Assembly: GCF_030283205.1 (NCBI RefSeq)
Contig: NZ_JASNWF010000019.1
Coordinates: 1-64,000 of the forward strand
Source: Actinomadura opuntiae
GTDB lineage: Bacteria > Actinomycetota > Actinomycetes > Streptosporangiales > Streptosporangiaceae
Reading direction: 5' to 3'
Length of the DNA: 64,000 nucleotides
Shown piece after piece: positions 54,369-62,018 of the stretch. How positions within the stretch are numbered: position 1 is the stretch's first letter; each line of letters begins with the position of its first letter. Made by a program: the position numbers and the translations under genes. The notes under the pieces were generated by a model, which made no database searches, was not told the origin of the DNA, and worked only from the letters and a program-made list of their open reading frames with translations.

Positions 54369-56147
54369 GTGCAGGTCCTGATCGGGCTGCTGCTGGCCGC
54401 GGTGTGGGCCGGTGCGATGTGGCTCGGGTTCTGGTACGTGTTCCCGGTGCTGTTCCCGGCGACGCTGGTCGTCGCGGGCGCCGCCGCGCTCGGCGTCTAC
54501 TACCTGAACGCGTGCCGCACGCTCGCCCCCTCCACCCTGGACGGCCCGTCCCCGGTCGCCGCGCCGGACGTCGCCTACCGCAACTACCTGCTGGTCCAGG
54601 TGTGGCGGGACTGGTGGACGATCAGCCGGACCGTCGTCCCGCAGGTGTACCGGATCGCCTCCGGCATCGTCGTGCGGCTGACCCGCACGCTGCTCGGCGG
54701 CCTGTGGGGGTTCTTCGCGTTCCCGATCTGGCTGGCGCTGTGCGCGGGGATCGTGGCGGCGGCCGTCCCGGCGGCGGGGTTCGTGCTGGCGCTGACCGTG
54801 CTCTACGGGGTCGTCGCGGCGGTGGGGCTGGCGGCGTGGCTGGCGTGCGTGCTGGTCCTCGCGGCGGTCGAGCGGATCTTCATGGCGTACGGGCGGATCC
54901 TGCAGACCTGCCCGCATCCCTTCTGCTACGAGCGGATCGGCCTGCCCGAGTACGAGTGCCCGGGATGCGGCGCCCGGCACAAGCACCTGTCGCCGGGGGC
55001 CGCGGGCGCGTTCCGGCACGTGTGCCGGTGCGGCGCCCGGCTGCCCACCACCGTCCCGCTCGGCCGGTTCCGGCTCGCCGCGTACTGCCCGCACTGCGGC
55101 GGGCGCCTGCCCGAGCGCATCGGGCGCGTCCGCGTCGAGCCGCTGCCGTTCGTCGGCGGGCCGGCCGCCGGAAAGACCACGTTCATGTTCCTCGGCATCC
55201 GGGCGCTGCACGCGCGCGCCCGGTCGCTCGACGGGCGGCTGGCGTTCGTGGAGCAGCGGCACGCGCAGGCGTACGCGGGCGCGATCCGCGAGTTCGGGCA
55301 CGGCGGGCGGCCCGCCAAGACCGGGCCGGAACTGCCGCTCGCCACGATGGTCGACGTCGACCTGCCCGGCCGCGCCCGCCGCATCCTGTACCTGTTCGAC
55401 CCGGCGGGCGAGCACTACACCGGCGCCACCGAGGTGGAGTCGCTGCGCTACCTCGACCACGGCGAGGCGCTGCTGTTCGTCGTCGACCCGTTCGCGCTCC
55501 CCCAGGTGCGGCGCGCCCTCACGCGGGACGAGCGGGACCTCGTCGACCAGGCCGCCGTGTCGTCGGAGGAGGACCCCGCCGACACCCTCCAGCGGGTGCT
55601 GAACGACCTGCGCTCCCGCCCCGACCACGGCCGGCAGAAGCGCGTTGCCGTCATCGTCACCAAGACCGACCTGCTCGTCCGCACCGAGATCGGCCGGTGC
55701 CTCGGGCACGGCGACGGCGAAGCGGCGGACCCCGGCGACCCGGCCGACCCGGGCGAGCCGGCCGACGCGGACGTGCGGGCGTGGCTGAGCGGGGTCGGGC
55801 TCGGCAACACCGTCCGCACCCTCGACCAGGTCGCCGGGCAGGTCCGCTACTTCGCCTCCGGCCTGGCCACCGAGCCCGCCAAGGTCGCCGACCTGCTCGG
55901 CTGGGCGTCCGGCCTCGCCCCCGCCGCGCCGTCCGGCGGCGAGCACCCCCTCACCGCCGGGGACGCGCAGGAGGTGCCGGGCACGGCGCCGCTGCGCGCG
56001 CCCTGGCCGGTCCGGGGGCGCGGCTCCGGCCGCGTCCCCGCCGGCTACCAGGCCGGACGGTGGGCCGTGCTGTGCGGGCTGTCGGTGCTCACCGTCGCGG
56101 CCGTCGCCGGCGCCGTCGTCGCCGCGGCCGAACGGTTCCCGTACTGA
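54369..56147 (+). CDS. membrane-anchored zinc-ribbon GTPase (Double-GTPase type)
   Basis: 592 residues, GTG start with GGGAGG upstream. Hydrophobic segments at about 3-45 and 112-170 and one near the C-terminus (about 568-588) make it an integral membrane protein. Cys pairs form zinc ribbons (CPGCGARHKH, CRCGARL, CPHCGGRLPE). G domain: P-loop FVGGPAAGKTTF, G3 LFDPAGEHYTG (Pro where Thr is usual), G4 VTKTDLL. It differs from its soluble partner at G1 and G3, so the two are probably not interchangeable. It would anchor the complex to the membrane. Confidence 0.82.
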   Translation: MQVLIGLLLAAVWAGAMWLGFWYVFPVLFPATLVVAGAAALGVYYLNACRTLAPSTLDGPSPVAAPDVAYRNYLLVQVWRDWWTISRTVVPQVYRIASGIVVRLTRTLLGGLWGFFAFPIWLALCAGIVAAAVPAAGFVLALTVLYGVVAAVGLAAWLACVLVLAAVERIFMAYGRILQTCPHPFCYERIGLPEYECPGCGARHKHLSPGAAGAFRHVCRCGARLPTTVPLGRFRLAAYCPHCGGRLPERIGRVRVEPLPFVGGPAAGKTTFMFLGIRALHARARSLDGRLAFVEQRHAQAYAGAIREFGHGGRPAKTGPELPLATMVDVDLPGRARRILYLFDPAGEHYTGATEVESLRYLDHGEALLFVVDPFALPQVRRALTRDERDLVDQAAVSSEEDPADTLQRVLNDLRSRPDHGRQKRVAVIVTKTDLLVRTEIGRCLGHGDGEAADPGDPADPGEPADADVRAWLSGVGLGNTVRTLDQVAGQVRYFASGLATEPAKVADLLGWASGLAPAAPSGGEHPLTAGDAQEVPGTAPLRAPWPVRGRGSGRVPAGYQAGRWAVLCGLSVLTVAAVAGAVVAAAERFPY

Positions 56148-56219
56148 CCTCGGGTGCCGCGGCATGTGACGCATCGCACTCTCTGACGTGGCAGATAACG
56201 TACCGTCATCCGGTTACAG

Positions 56220-56264
56220 CCTCTCGGAGCCGTCCGGACCGCGGCTCCCCAGCCGACCGAGAGG
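56220..56264 (+). promoter_or_regulatory. hairpin whose right arm contains the RutE-like gene's ribosome site
   Basis: CCTCTCGG (56,220-56,227) pairs perfectly with CCGAGAGG (56,257-56,264); an inner AGCC/GGCT stem adds to it. The GAGG at 56,261-56,264, 7 nt before the ATG at 56272, is the likely Shine-Dalgarno and would be hidden in the stem. Confidence 0.45.
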
Positions 56265-56271
56265 TGAGGAC

Positions 56272-56880
56272 ATGACGACGATCGCGCCCGAAGGACTGCT
56301 CGCCATCGACGAGGCCGCCCAGGACCTGCTGTTCCGCGAGGCCCGCACCGCCAACACCTTCAGCGCCGAGCCCGTCACCGACGAGCAGCTCCGCGCGATC
56401 TACGACCTGGTGAAGTGGGCGCCGACCGCGATGAACGCCCAGCCGCTGCGGCTCGTCGCCGTCCGCAGCCCCGAGGCGCGCGAACGCCTCGTCCCGCTGA
56501 TGGCCGAGGGCAACCGGGCCAAGACCGCCTCCGCGCCGCTCACCCTCATCGTCGCCGCCGACGAGGACTTCCACGAGCACCTCCCGGTCACCTTCCCGCA
56601 CAAGGAGGGCGCCCGCGAGGCGATGGCGGCCAACCCGGGCCGTCCCGCCATGGCCCGCTTCAACGCCTCCATCCAGCTCGGCTACCTCATCCTCGGCATC
56701 CGCGCCGCCGGCCTCGCCGCCGGTCCGATGGCCGGCTTCGACGCCGCCGCCGTCGAGAAGGAGTTCCTGGACGGCAGCCAGCGCGCCATCGCCGTGGTCA
56801 ACGCCGGCAAGCCCGGCCCCGACGCCTGGTTCCGCCGCAACCCGCGCCTGGACTTCGAGCAGGCGGTGAAGGTTGTCTGA
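56272..56880 (+). CDS. RutE-like nitroreductase (malonic semialdehyde reductase family)
   Basis: 202 residues from ATG 56272. FMN-dependent nitroreductase fold of the RutE group: LLFREARTANTFSAEPV, KWAPTAMNAQPLRLV, FNASIQLGYLILGIRAAGLAAGPMAGFD. RutE reduces malonic semialdehyde to 3-hydroxypropionate in pyrimidine breakdown, but no other rut gene is in the window. The stop overlaps the next start by 8 nt, coupling it to a drug-type exporter. Confidence 0.88.
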   Translation: MTTIAPEGLLAIDEAAQDLLFREARTANTFSAEPVTDEQLRAIYDLVKWAPTAMNAQPLRLVAVRSPEARERLVPLMAEGNRAKTASAPLTLIVAADEDFHEHLPVTFPHKEGAREAMAANPGRPAMARFNASIQLGYLILGIRAAGLAAGPMAGFDAAAVEKEFLDGSQRAIAVVNAGKPGPDAWFRRNPRLDFEQAVKVV

Positions 56881-58111
56881 TCCGGTCGCCGGGACGGCCG
56901 CGCCGGCCGGCGCGGCCGCCCGGACGGACCGGCGGGTGCTGCTGATCGGCGTGCTCGGCGCGCTGACCGCGATGGCGCCGCTGTCGATCGACATGTACCT
57001 GCCGGCCCTGCCCAGGGTCGCGTCGGACCTGTCGACCGGGGCGATGCAGGCGCAGCTCACGCTGACCTCCTGCGTGGTCGGCCTGGCCGTGGGCCAGGCC
57101 GTGGCGGGGCCGCTGAGCGACGCGCTCGGACGGCGCAGGCCGCTGCTCGTCGGGCTCGCCGCGTACGCCGCCGCGTCGCTGCTGTGCGTCGCGGCGCCGA
57201 ACGTGGAGACGCTGATCGCGCTGCGGGTCGTGCAGGGTGCGGCCGGGGCGGCGGGGATCGTGATCGCGCGCGCCGTCGTCCGCGACCTGTACGACGGGGT
57301 GGCGGCGGCGAAGTTCTTCTCGACGCTGATGCTGGTGAACGGGCTGGCTCCGATCCTCGCGCCGGTGATCGGCGGGCAGCTGCTGCGGATCATGCCGTGG
57401 CCGGGGGTGTTCGGCGTCCTGTCCGGTATCGGCGTCGCCCTGTTCCTGGCGGTGCTGGCCGGGCTCGGCGAGACGCTGCCGCCCGAGCGCCGCGAGACCG
57501 GCGGGCTGCGCGCGACCGCCCGGACGTTCCGGGCCCTCGCCACCGACCGGTCGTTCGTGGGGCCGGGGCTGGCGCTCGCGCTGGCGTTCGCCGCGCTGTT
57601 CACCTACATCTCCGGGTCGCCGTTCGTCCTGCAGGACATCTACCACCTGTCGCCGCAGGCCTTCAGCATCGCGTTCGGCGTGAACTCGCTGGGCATCGTC
57701 GCGGCCGGGCAGGTCAGCGGGCGGCTGGCCGGGCGCGTCGCGCTGGGCCGGCTGCTGGCGGCGGGACTGGCGATCGTCGCGGCGGGCGGGGTCGCCCTGC
57801 TGGTCGCGGTGCCGGCCGGCGGCGGGCTGCCCGCGGTGCTGCCCGCGCTGTTCCTCGTCGCGTCCGGGCAGGGGCTGATCATGCCGAACGCGACGGCGCT
57901 GGCGCTGGCGGACCGTCCGCCGCAGGTGACGGGGAGCGCGTCGGCGCTGCTCGGGCTGTCGCAGTTCGCGCTGGGCGGGGCCGCCGGGCCGCTCGCCGGG
58001 ATCGCCGGCCCGCGCACCGCGCTGCCGATGGCGGTGACGATCGCGGCGCTGTCGCTGCTCGCCGCCGCTGCCGCCGCGATCGCGCCGCGGAGGGTTGCGT
58101 CAGCGAACTGA
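56873..58111 (+). CDS. Bcr/CflA-family MFS multidrug exporter
   Basis: 412 residues; TTG start at 56873 preceded by AAGG. Twelve membrane segments; hallmark sequences of the Bcr/CflA family near the N-terminus: TAMAPLSIDMYLPALPRVA, and GQAVAGPLSDALGRRRPLL (motif A). A proton-driven exporter of drugs or small metabolites. Co-translated with the RutE-like gene; the two may form a detoxification pair. Confidence 0.88.
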   Translation: MSDPVAGTAAPAGAAARTDRRVLLIGVLGALTAMAPLSIDMYLPALPRVASDLSTGAMQAQLTLTSCVVGLAVGQAVAGPLSDALGRRRPLLVGLAAYAAASLLCVAAPNVETLIALRVVQGAAGAAGIVIARAVVRDLYDGVAAAKFFSTLMLVNGLAPILAPVIGGQLLRIMPWPGVFGVLSGIGVALFLAVLAGLGETLPPERRETGGLRATARTFRALATDRSFVGPGLALALAFAALFTYISGSPFVLQDIYHLSPQAFSIAFGVNSLGIVAAGQVSGRLAGRVALGRLLAAGLAIVAAGGVALLVAVPAGGGLPAVLPALFLVASGQGLIMPNATALALADRPPQVTGSASALLGLSQFALGGAAGPLAGIAGPRTALPMAVTIAALSLLAAAAAAIAPRRVASAN

Positions 58112-58130
58112 CCGTGCGTACGGTCGGGAC

Positions 58131-59033
58131 GTGATCGTTCGCATCGGCATGGCGCCCGCCTCGGGCGCGCTCGGCCCGGACTCCCTGACCGCCCTCGCCC
58201 GCGGCCTCGAGCGCGAGGGCTTCGACTCCCTGTGGGTGTCGGAGCGGGCGTCCGGCGCCGTGCTCGACCCGGTCGTCGTGCTCACGCACGCCGCGGCGCT
58301 GACCTCGAAGATCAAGCTCGGCACCGCGGTGATGACGGTGCCGGGCCGTTCCCCCGCGCTGCTGGCCAAGGAGCTGGCGTCGCTGGACGTGCTGGCGCGC
58401 GGCCGGCTGCTGCCCGCGTTCGGCCTCGGCCAGCGGCTGCCCGCCGAGCAGCAGGCGTTCGGCGTCCGCCGCGAGGAGCGCGCCGCGATCTTCGAGGAGG
58501 CGCTGCCGCTGCTGCGCCGGTTCTGGGCGGGCGAGGCCGTCACCCACGACGGGCCCCGCTTCCGCTACGACGGGCTGCGGATCGCGCCGCGGCCGGTCAA
58601 GGGCGGCTTCGACGTGTGGATGGGCGGGACGTCGGAGGCGGAACTGCGCCGCACCGGACGGCTGTCGGACGGCTGGCTCGCCGCGTTCACCACGCCCGCG
58701 GAGGCCGAGCGCGGCCGGATCGCCGTGCAGGACGCCGCCGCTGCCGCCGGGCGCGAGATCGAGGAGGAGCACTTCGGCGCCGTCGTCCCGTACCGGCGCG
58801 GCCCGCTGCCGGAGGAGGCCGCGGCGCGGTTCGCGCGCGTCCGCAGGATCAGCGGCCCGGCCGATCCCGCCGACGTCGTCCCCGACCTCGACGGCCTGGA
58901 GGCGCACCTCAAGCGGCTGATCGAGGCGGGCCTGTCGAAGTTCGTGCTCGCCCCGCTGTCCGCCCCCGCCGACTGGGACGCCGAACTCACCGACGTCCGC
59001 GACGCCGCCCTCCCCCTCCAGATCCGCCGCTAG
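58131..59033 (+). CDS. LLM-class (F420-type) oxidoreductase
   Basis: 300 residues from GTG 58131. Luciferase-like TIM barrel: LARGLEREGFDSLWVSERASG, IKLGTAVMTVPGRSPALLAKELASLD, GRLLPAFGLGQ, and RRTGRLSDGWLAAF. Such actinobacterial proteins usually use F420 or FMN. The substrate is unknown. The stop overlaps the convergent TetR gene by 4 nt. Confidence 0.85.
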   Translation: MIVRIGMAPASGALGPDSLTALARGLEREGFDSLWVSERASGAVLDPVVVLTHAAALTSKIKLGTAVMTVPGRSPALLAKELASLDVLARGRLLPAFGLGQRLPAEQQAFGVRREERAAIFEEALPLLRRFWAGEAVTHDGPRFRYDGLRIAPRPVKGGFDVWMGGTSEAELRRTGRLSDGWLAAFTTPAEAERGRIAVQDAAAAAGREIEEEHFGAVVPYRRGPLPEEAAARFARVRRISGPADPADVVPDLDGLEAHLKRLIEAGLSKFVLAPLSAPADWDAELTDVRDAALPLQIRR

Positions 59034-59671
59034 TCGAGGGCGGCGAGGATGAAGTCGGCGACCTCGGCGGCCAGGTCGGCGGCGGGCTTCGGGCCGTCGG
59101 CGCGGTACCAGCGCGGGAGCTGGTTGACCATGCCGAGCGCGACGATCGTGACGGTGTCGGCGGGCGTCGGGGTGGTGAACGAGCCGTCCCGCTTGCCCTG
59201 CTCGACCAGGCCGCGGAAGGTGTTGTGGTAGCGGCGGCGGTCGGCGCGGACGGCGTGCATGCGGGCGTCGTCGAGGCGGTGCATCTCGCGGCCGAACACC
59301 TTCGCCTCGTCGATGTGCTCGGCGGTGCTGAGGATCAGCCCGGTCAGCACCCGGCGGACGGCCTCGCGCGGCGGCAGGCCCTCGGCGAGGACGGCGTCGA
59401 GGTCGGCGAGCTGCCGGGCGATCAGCGAGTGGTAGATCTCGTAGAGCAGCGCGTCCTTGGAGTCGAAGTAGTGGTAGAGGGCGCCCTTGGTGACCTCGGC
59501 GGCCTCGACGATGCCCTGCACGGACGTCCCGTCGAAGCCGCGCTCGGCGAACAGCCGCAGCGCGGCGTCCAGGATCCGCCGCTCGACGGGGCTGCGCCGG
59601 ACCGGCGCGGGGTCCGCGCCGGAATCCGCGACGGCGTCCGCCGCGACGTCCGTAGGCTGGGTCTCGGTCAT
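59030..59671 (-). CDS. TetR-family transcriptional regulator
   Basis: 213 residues from ATG 59671, chosen because GGGAGG lies 8 nt upstream; an ATG at 59710 gives a longer form without a ribosome site. The N-terminal DNA-binding domain is typical: RILDAALRLFAERGFDGTSVQGIVEAAEVTKGALYHYFDSKDALL. The ligand domain is unassigned. A perfect 14-bp palindrome lies 52 nt upstream, between this gene and the divergent phosphotriesterase-family gene, so it probably represses both. Confidence 0.9.
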   Translation of the reverse strand: MTETQPTDVAADAVADSGADPAPVRRSPVERRILDAALRLFAERGFDGTSVQGIVEAAEVTKGALYHYFDSKDALLYEIYHSLIARQLADLDAVLAEGLPPREAVRRVLTGLILSTAEHIDEAKVFGREMHRLDDARMHAVRADRRRYHNTFRGLVEQGKRDGSFTTPTPADTVTIVALGMVNQLPRWYRADGPKPAADLAAEVADFILAALD

Positions 59672-59722
59672 CGGCGTTCCTCCCATTGACGCGCCCGCGT
59701 CCACGGACATAGCTTGCCAGAA

Positions 59723-59736
59723 ACCGACCGGTCGGT
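59723..59736. promoter_or_regulatory. perfect 14-bp palindrome ACCGACCGGTCGGT, TetR operator
   Basis: Self-complementary site in the 101-nt divergent region between the TetR gene and the phosphotriesterase-family gene. Position and symmetry fit a TetR dimer site controlling both directions. Confidence 0.75.
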
Positions 59737-59772
59737 ATGCACCCGTCCCGCCTGGATCGAGGGAGTCCCCTG

Positions 59773-60750
59773 ATGCCCGCAGTCGAGACCGTCCGCGGAC
59801 CCGTCGACGTCGCCGCCCTGGGCCGCACGTACATGCACGAGCACGTCTTCTGCCTCAACACCGAGCACGTCGAGAACTACGGCGCGGGCGACTGGTGGGA
59901 CGAGGAGGAGAAGGTCGCCGACGCGGTGGCCAAGCTGCACGAGCTGCCCGCCCGCGGCATCACCACGATCGCCGACCCGACGGTGTGGGGCCTCGGCCGC
60001 TACATCCCGCGCATCCAGCGGATCGCCGAGCAGGTCCCCGAGCTCAACATCATCGTGGCCACGGGGATCTACACCTACAACGACGTGCCGTTCCAGTTCC
60101 ACCTGCGGGGGCCGGGCACGCCGCTGGACGGCCCCGAGCCGATGATCGAGTACTTCGTCCGCGACCTGACGCAGGGCATCGCGGGCACCGGGGTCAAGGC
60201 CGCGTTCCTCAAGTGCGCGATGGACGCGCCGGGCCTCACCCCGGGCGTGGAGCGGGTGCTGCGGGCCGTCGCGGGCGCGCACCGGGAGACCGGCGCCCCG
60301 GTCACGGTGCACACCGAGAGCTCGATCCACGCGGGCCGCACGGTCGTGGAGATCCTCGGCAAGGAGGGCGTCGACATGAGCAAGGTCGTCGTCGGCCACG
60401 CCGGGGACAGCAACGACCTCGACTACCTGATGGAGCTGGCCGACACCGGCGCGATCCTCGGCATGGACCGGTTCGGCCTGGACGTGATCAACCCGACGGC
60501 GGACCGGGTCCGCACCGTCGCGGCGCTGTGCGAGCGCGGCTACGCCGACCGGATGGTGCTCAGCCACGACGCGAGCTGCTTCATCGACTGGTTCGGGCCC
60601 GACCCGGAGACCGTCCCGGCGTTCGCGCCCAACTGGAACTACCGGCACATCAGCGACGACGTGCTGCCCGCGCTGCGCGAGGCCGGGGTGCCGGACGCCC
60701 AGGTCGACCAGATGCTCGTGGAGAACCCGCGCCGCTACTTCTCCCGCTGA
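59773..60750 (+). CDS. phosphotriesterase-family metal-dependent hydrolase
   Basis: 325 residues from ATG 59773 (GGGAG upstream). Amidohydrolase-superfamily barrel: first metal pair in TYMHEHVF, bridging carboxylated Lys in GVKAAFLKCAMD, His ligands in VTVHTESS and VVGHAGDSNDLDY, and the Asp in VLSHDASC. Close to phosphotriesterase-like lactonases. The substrate, perhaps a lactone or phosphoester, is unknown. A TetR operator sits directly upstream and a hairpin terminator follows. Confidence 0.9.
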   Translation: MPAVETVRGPVDVAALGRTYMHEHVFCLNTEHVENYGAGDWWDEEEKVADAVAKLHELPARGITTIADPTVWGLGRYIPRIQRIAEQVPELNIIVATGIYTYNDVPFQFHLRGPGTPLDGPEPMIEYFVRDLTQGIAGTGVKAAFLKCAMDAPGLTPGVERVLRAVAGAHRETGAPVTVHTESSIHAGRTVVEILGKEGVDMSKVVVGHAGDSNDLDYLMELADTGAILGMDRFGLDVINPTADRVRTVAALCERGYADRMVLSHDASCFIDWFGPDPETVPAFAPNWNYRHISDDVLPALREAGVPDAQVDQMLVENPRRYFSR

Positions 60751-60790
60751 CGCCCCCCGGCGCCGCCCGTCCCGACGTCGTCGATCTCTT

Positions 60791-60817
60791 CCCGAGCAGG
60801 TCGGAGCCCTGCTCGGG
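60791..60817 (+). terminator. hairpin terminator after phosphotriesterase-family gene
   Basis: CCCGAGCAGG (60,791-60,800) pairs perfectly with CCTGCTCGGG (60,808-60,817) around a 7-nt loop, 41 nt past the stop. No U-tract. Confidence 0.65.
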
Positions 60818-60879
60818 GGAGGTCAAGGACTAATCCCCTTGGATCGGGAATCATGGGAGGAAACTGCTAGGAGGCGCCG

Positions 60880-61965
60880 GTGAACGAGGTCTTCGAGCGT
60901 CGCGGGCCGCGGGCCGCGATCCCCATGGTCCTGGCCGCGCTGCTGGTCCTCGTCGCGCCCGGCTGCCAGGCGCTGAACGGCGGCACGGGGCCCGAGGACG
61001 TCCCGCCGCCGGTCAAGACGCCCGTCGCCAAGCACGAGAAGCCGAGCGGGCGGCGCCCCGGCGTGGTCAACGTCGACACCGAGCAGGGGCTGAGCAGCAC
61101 CCGCGCCGCCGGGACCGGGATCGTCATGGACTCCTCGGGGCTGGTGCTGACCAACAACCACGTCATCCAGGGCGCCACCACGATCAAGGGCACCGACACC
61201 GACAACCGGCGCTCCTACACCGCCCAGATCGTCGGCTACGACCGGCAGAGCGACATCGCGGTGATCCGGTTGTACGGCGCGTCCGGGCTGAAGTCCGCGG
61301 TGTTCGGCGACCCGTCCTCGACGGGCGTCGGCGACCCGGTCACCGCGGTCGGCAACGCCGGCGGCAAGGGCGGCACCCCGACGGTCGTCACCGGCAAGGT
61401 CACCTCCCTGGACCAGACGGTCACCGCCCGCGACGACAGCGACGGCACCTCCGAGCGGCTCACCGGCATGATCGAGACGAGCGCGCCGATCAGGCCGGGC
61501 GACTCCGGCGGCCCGCTGCTGAACTCCCGCGGCCGGGTCATCGGCATCAACACCGCCGCGTCCGCGTCGTTCACCGTCGGCAAGTCCAAGCCGAAGGGCA
61601 CCCACCGCGGCTACGCCATCCCGTCGGACCGGGCGCTGTCGATCGCCCGGCAGATCGCGCGCGGCCAGGCGTCGGCGACCGTGCACATCGGCAGGACCGC
61701 CATGCTCGGGGTGAAGGTGCGCTCCGGCGCGACCCAGGGCGCCCAGGTGGTCGAGGTCGTCCCCGGCACCCCGGCCGAGGAGGCCGGCGTCCCCACCGGC
61801 GCCACGATCATCTCCCTCGGCGGCGCCACCGTCGACTCGCCCACCACGCTGACGGGCCTGATGCTCGCCCACCATCCCGGTGACACCGTCCGGCTGGAAT
61901 GGTTCACCGCGCAGGGCGCCCGCATGGCCGCCACACTGCAACTGGCCGACGGTCCGCCGCAGTAG
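60880..61965 (+). CDS. HtrA/DegP-like serine protease with PDZ domain
   Basis: 361 residues, GTG with AGGAGG 5 nt upstream. The N-terminus has a signal segment with a near-lipobox (LVLVAPGC), so it is probably an exported lipoprotein. Trypsin-like domain with the full triad: His in TNNHVIQG, Asp in RQSDIAVIRL, Ser in RPGDSGGPLL. A PDZ domain is at about 270-355 (GVKVRSGATQGAQVVEV, GTPAEEAGV). Envelope quality-control protease. The single PDZ and short linker are as in actinobacterial PepD/HtrA proteins. Confidence 0.9.
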   Translation: MNEVFERRGPRAAIPMVLAALLVLVAPGCQALNGGTGPEDVPPPVKTPVAKHEKPSGRRPGVVNVDTEQGLSSTRAAGTGIVMDSSGLVLTNNHVIQGATTIKGTDTDNRRSYTAQIVGYDRQSDIAVIRLYGASGLKSAVFGDPSSTGVGDPVTAVGNAGGKGGTPTVVTGKVTSLDQTVTARDDSDGTSERLTGMIETSAPIRPGDSGGPLLNSRGRVIGINTAASASFTVGKSKPKGTHRGYAIPSDRALSIARQIARGQASATVHIGRTAMLGVKVRSGATQGAQVVEVVPGTPAEEAGVPTGATIISLGGATVDSPTTLTGLMLAHHPGDTVRLEWFTAQGARMAATLQLADGPPQ

Positions 61966-62018
61966 AACGGGCCGTGGCGTGCGAGAGTGGAGGGACCTCG
62001 ATCGTAAGGACGTGAACG

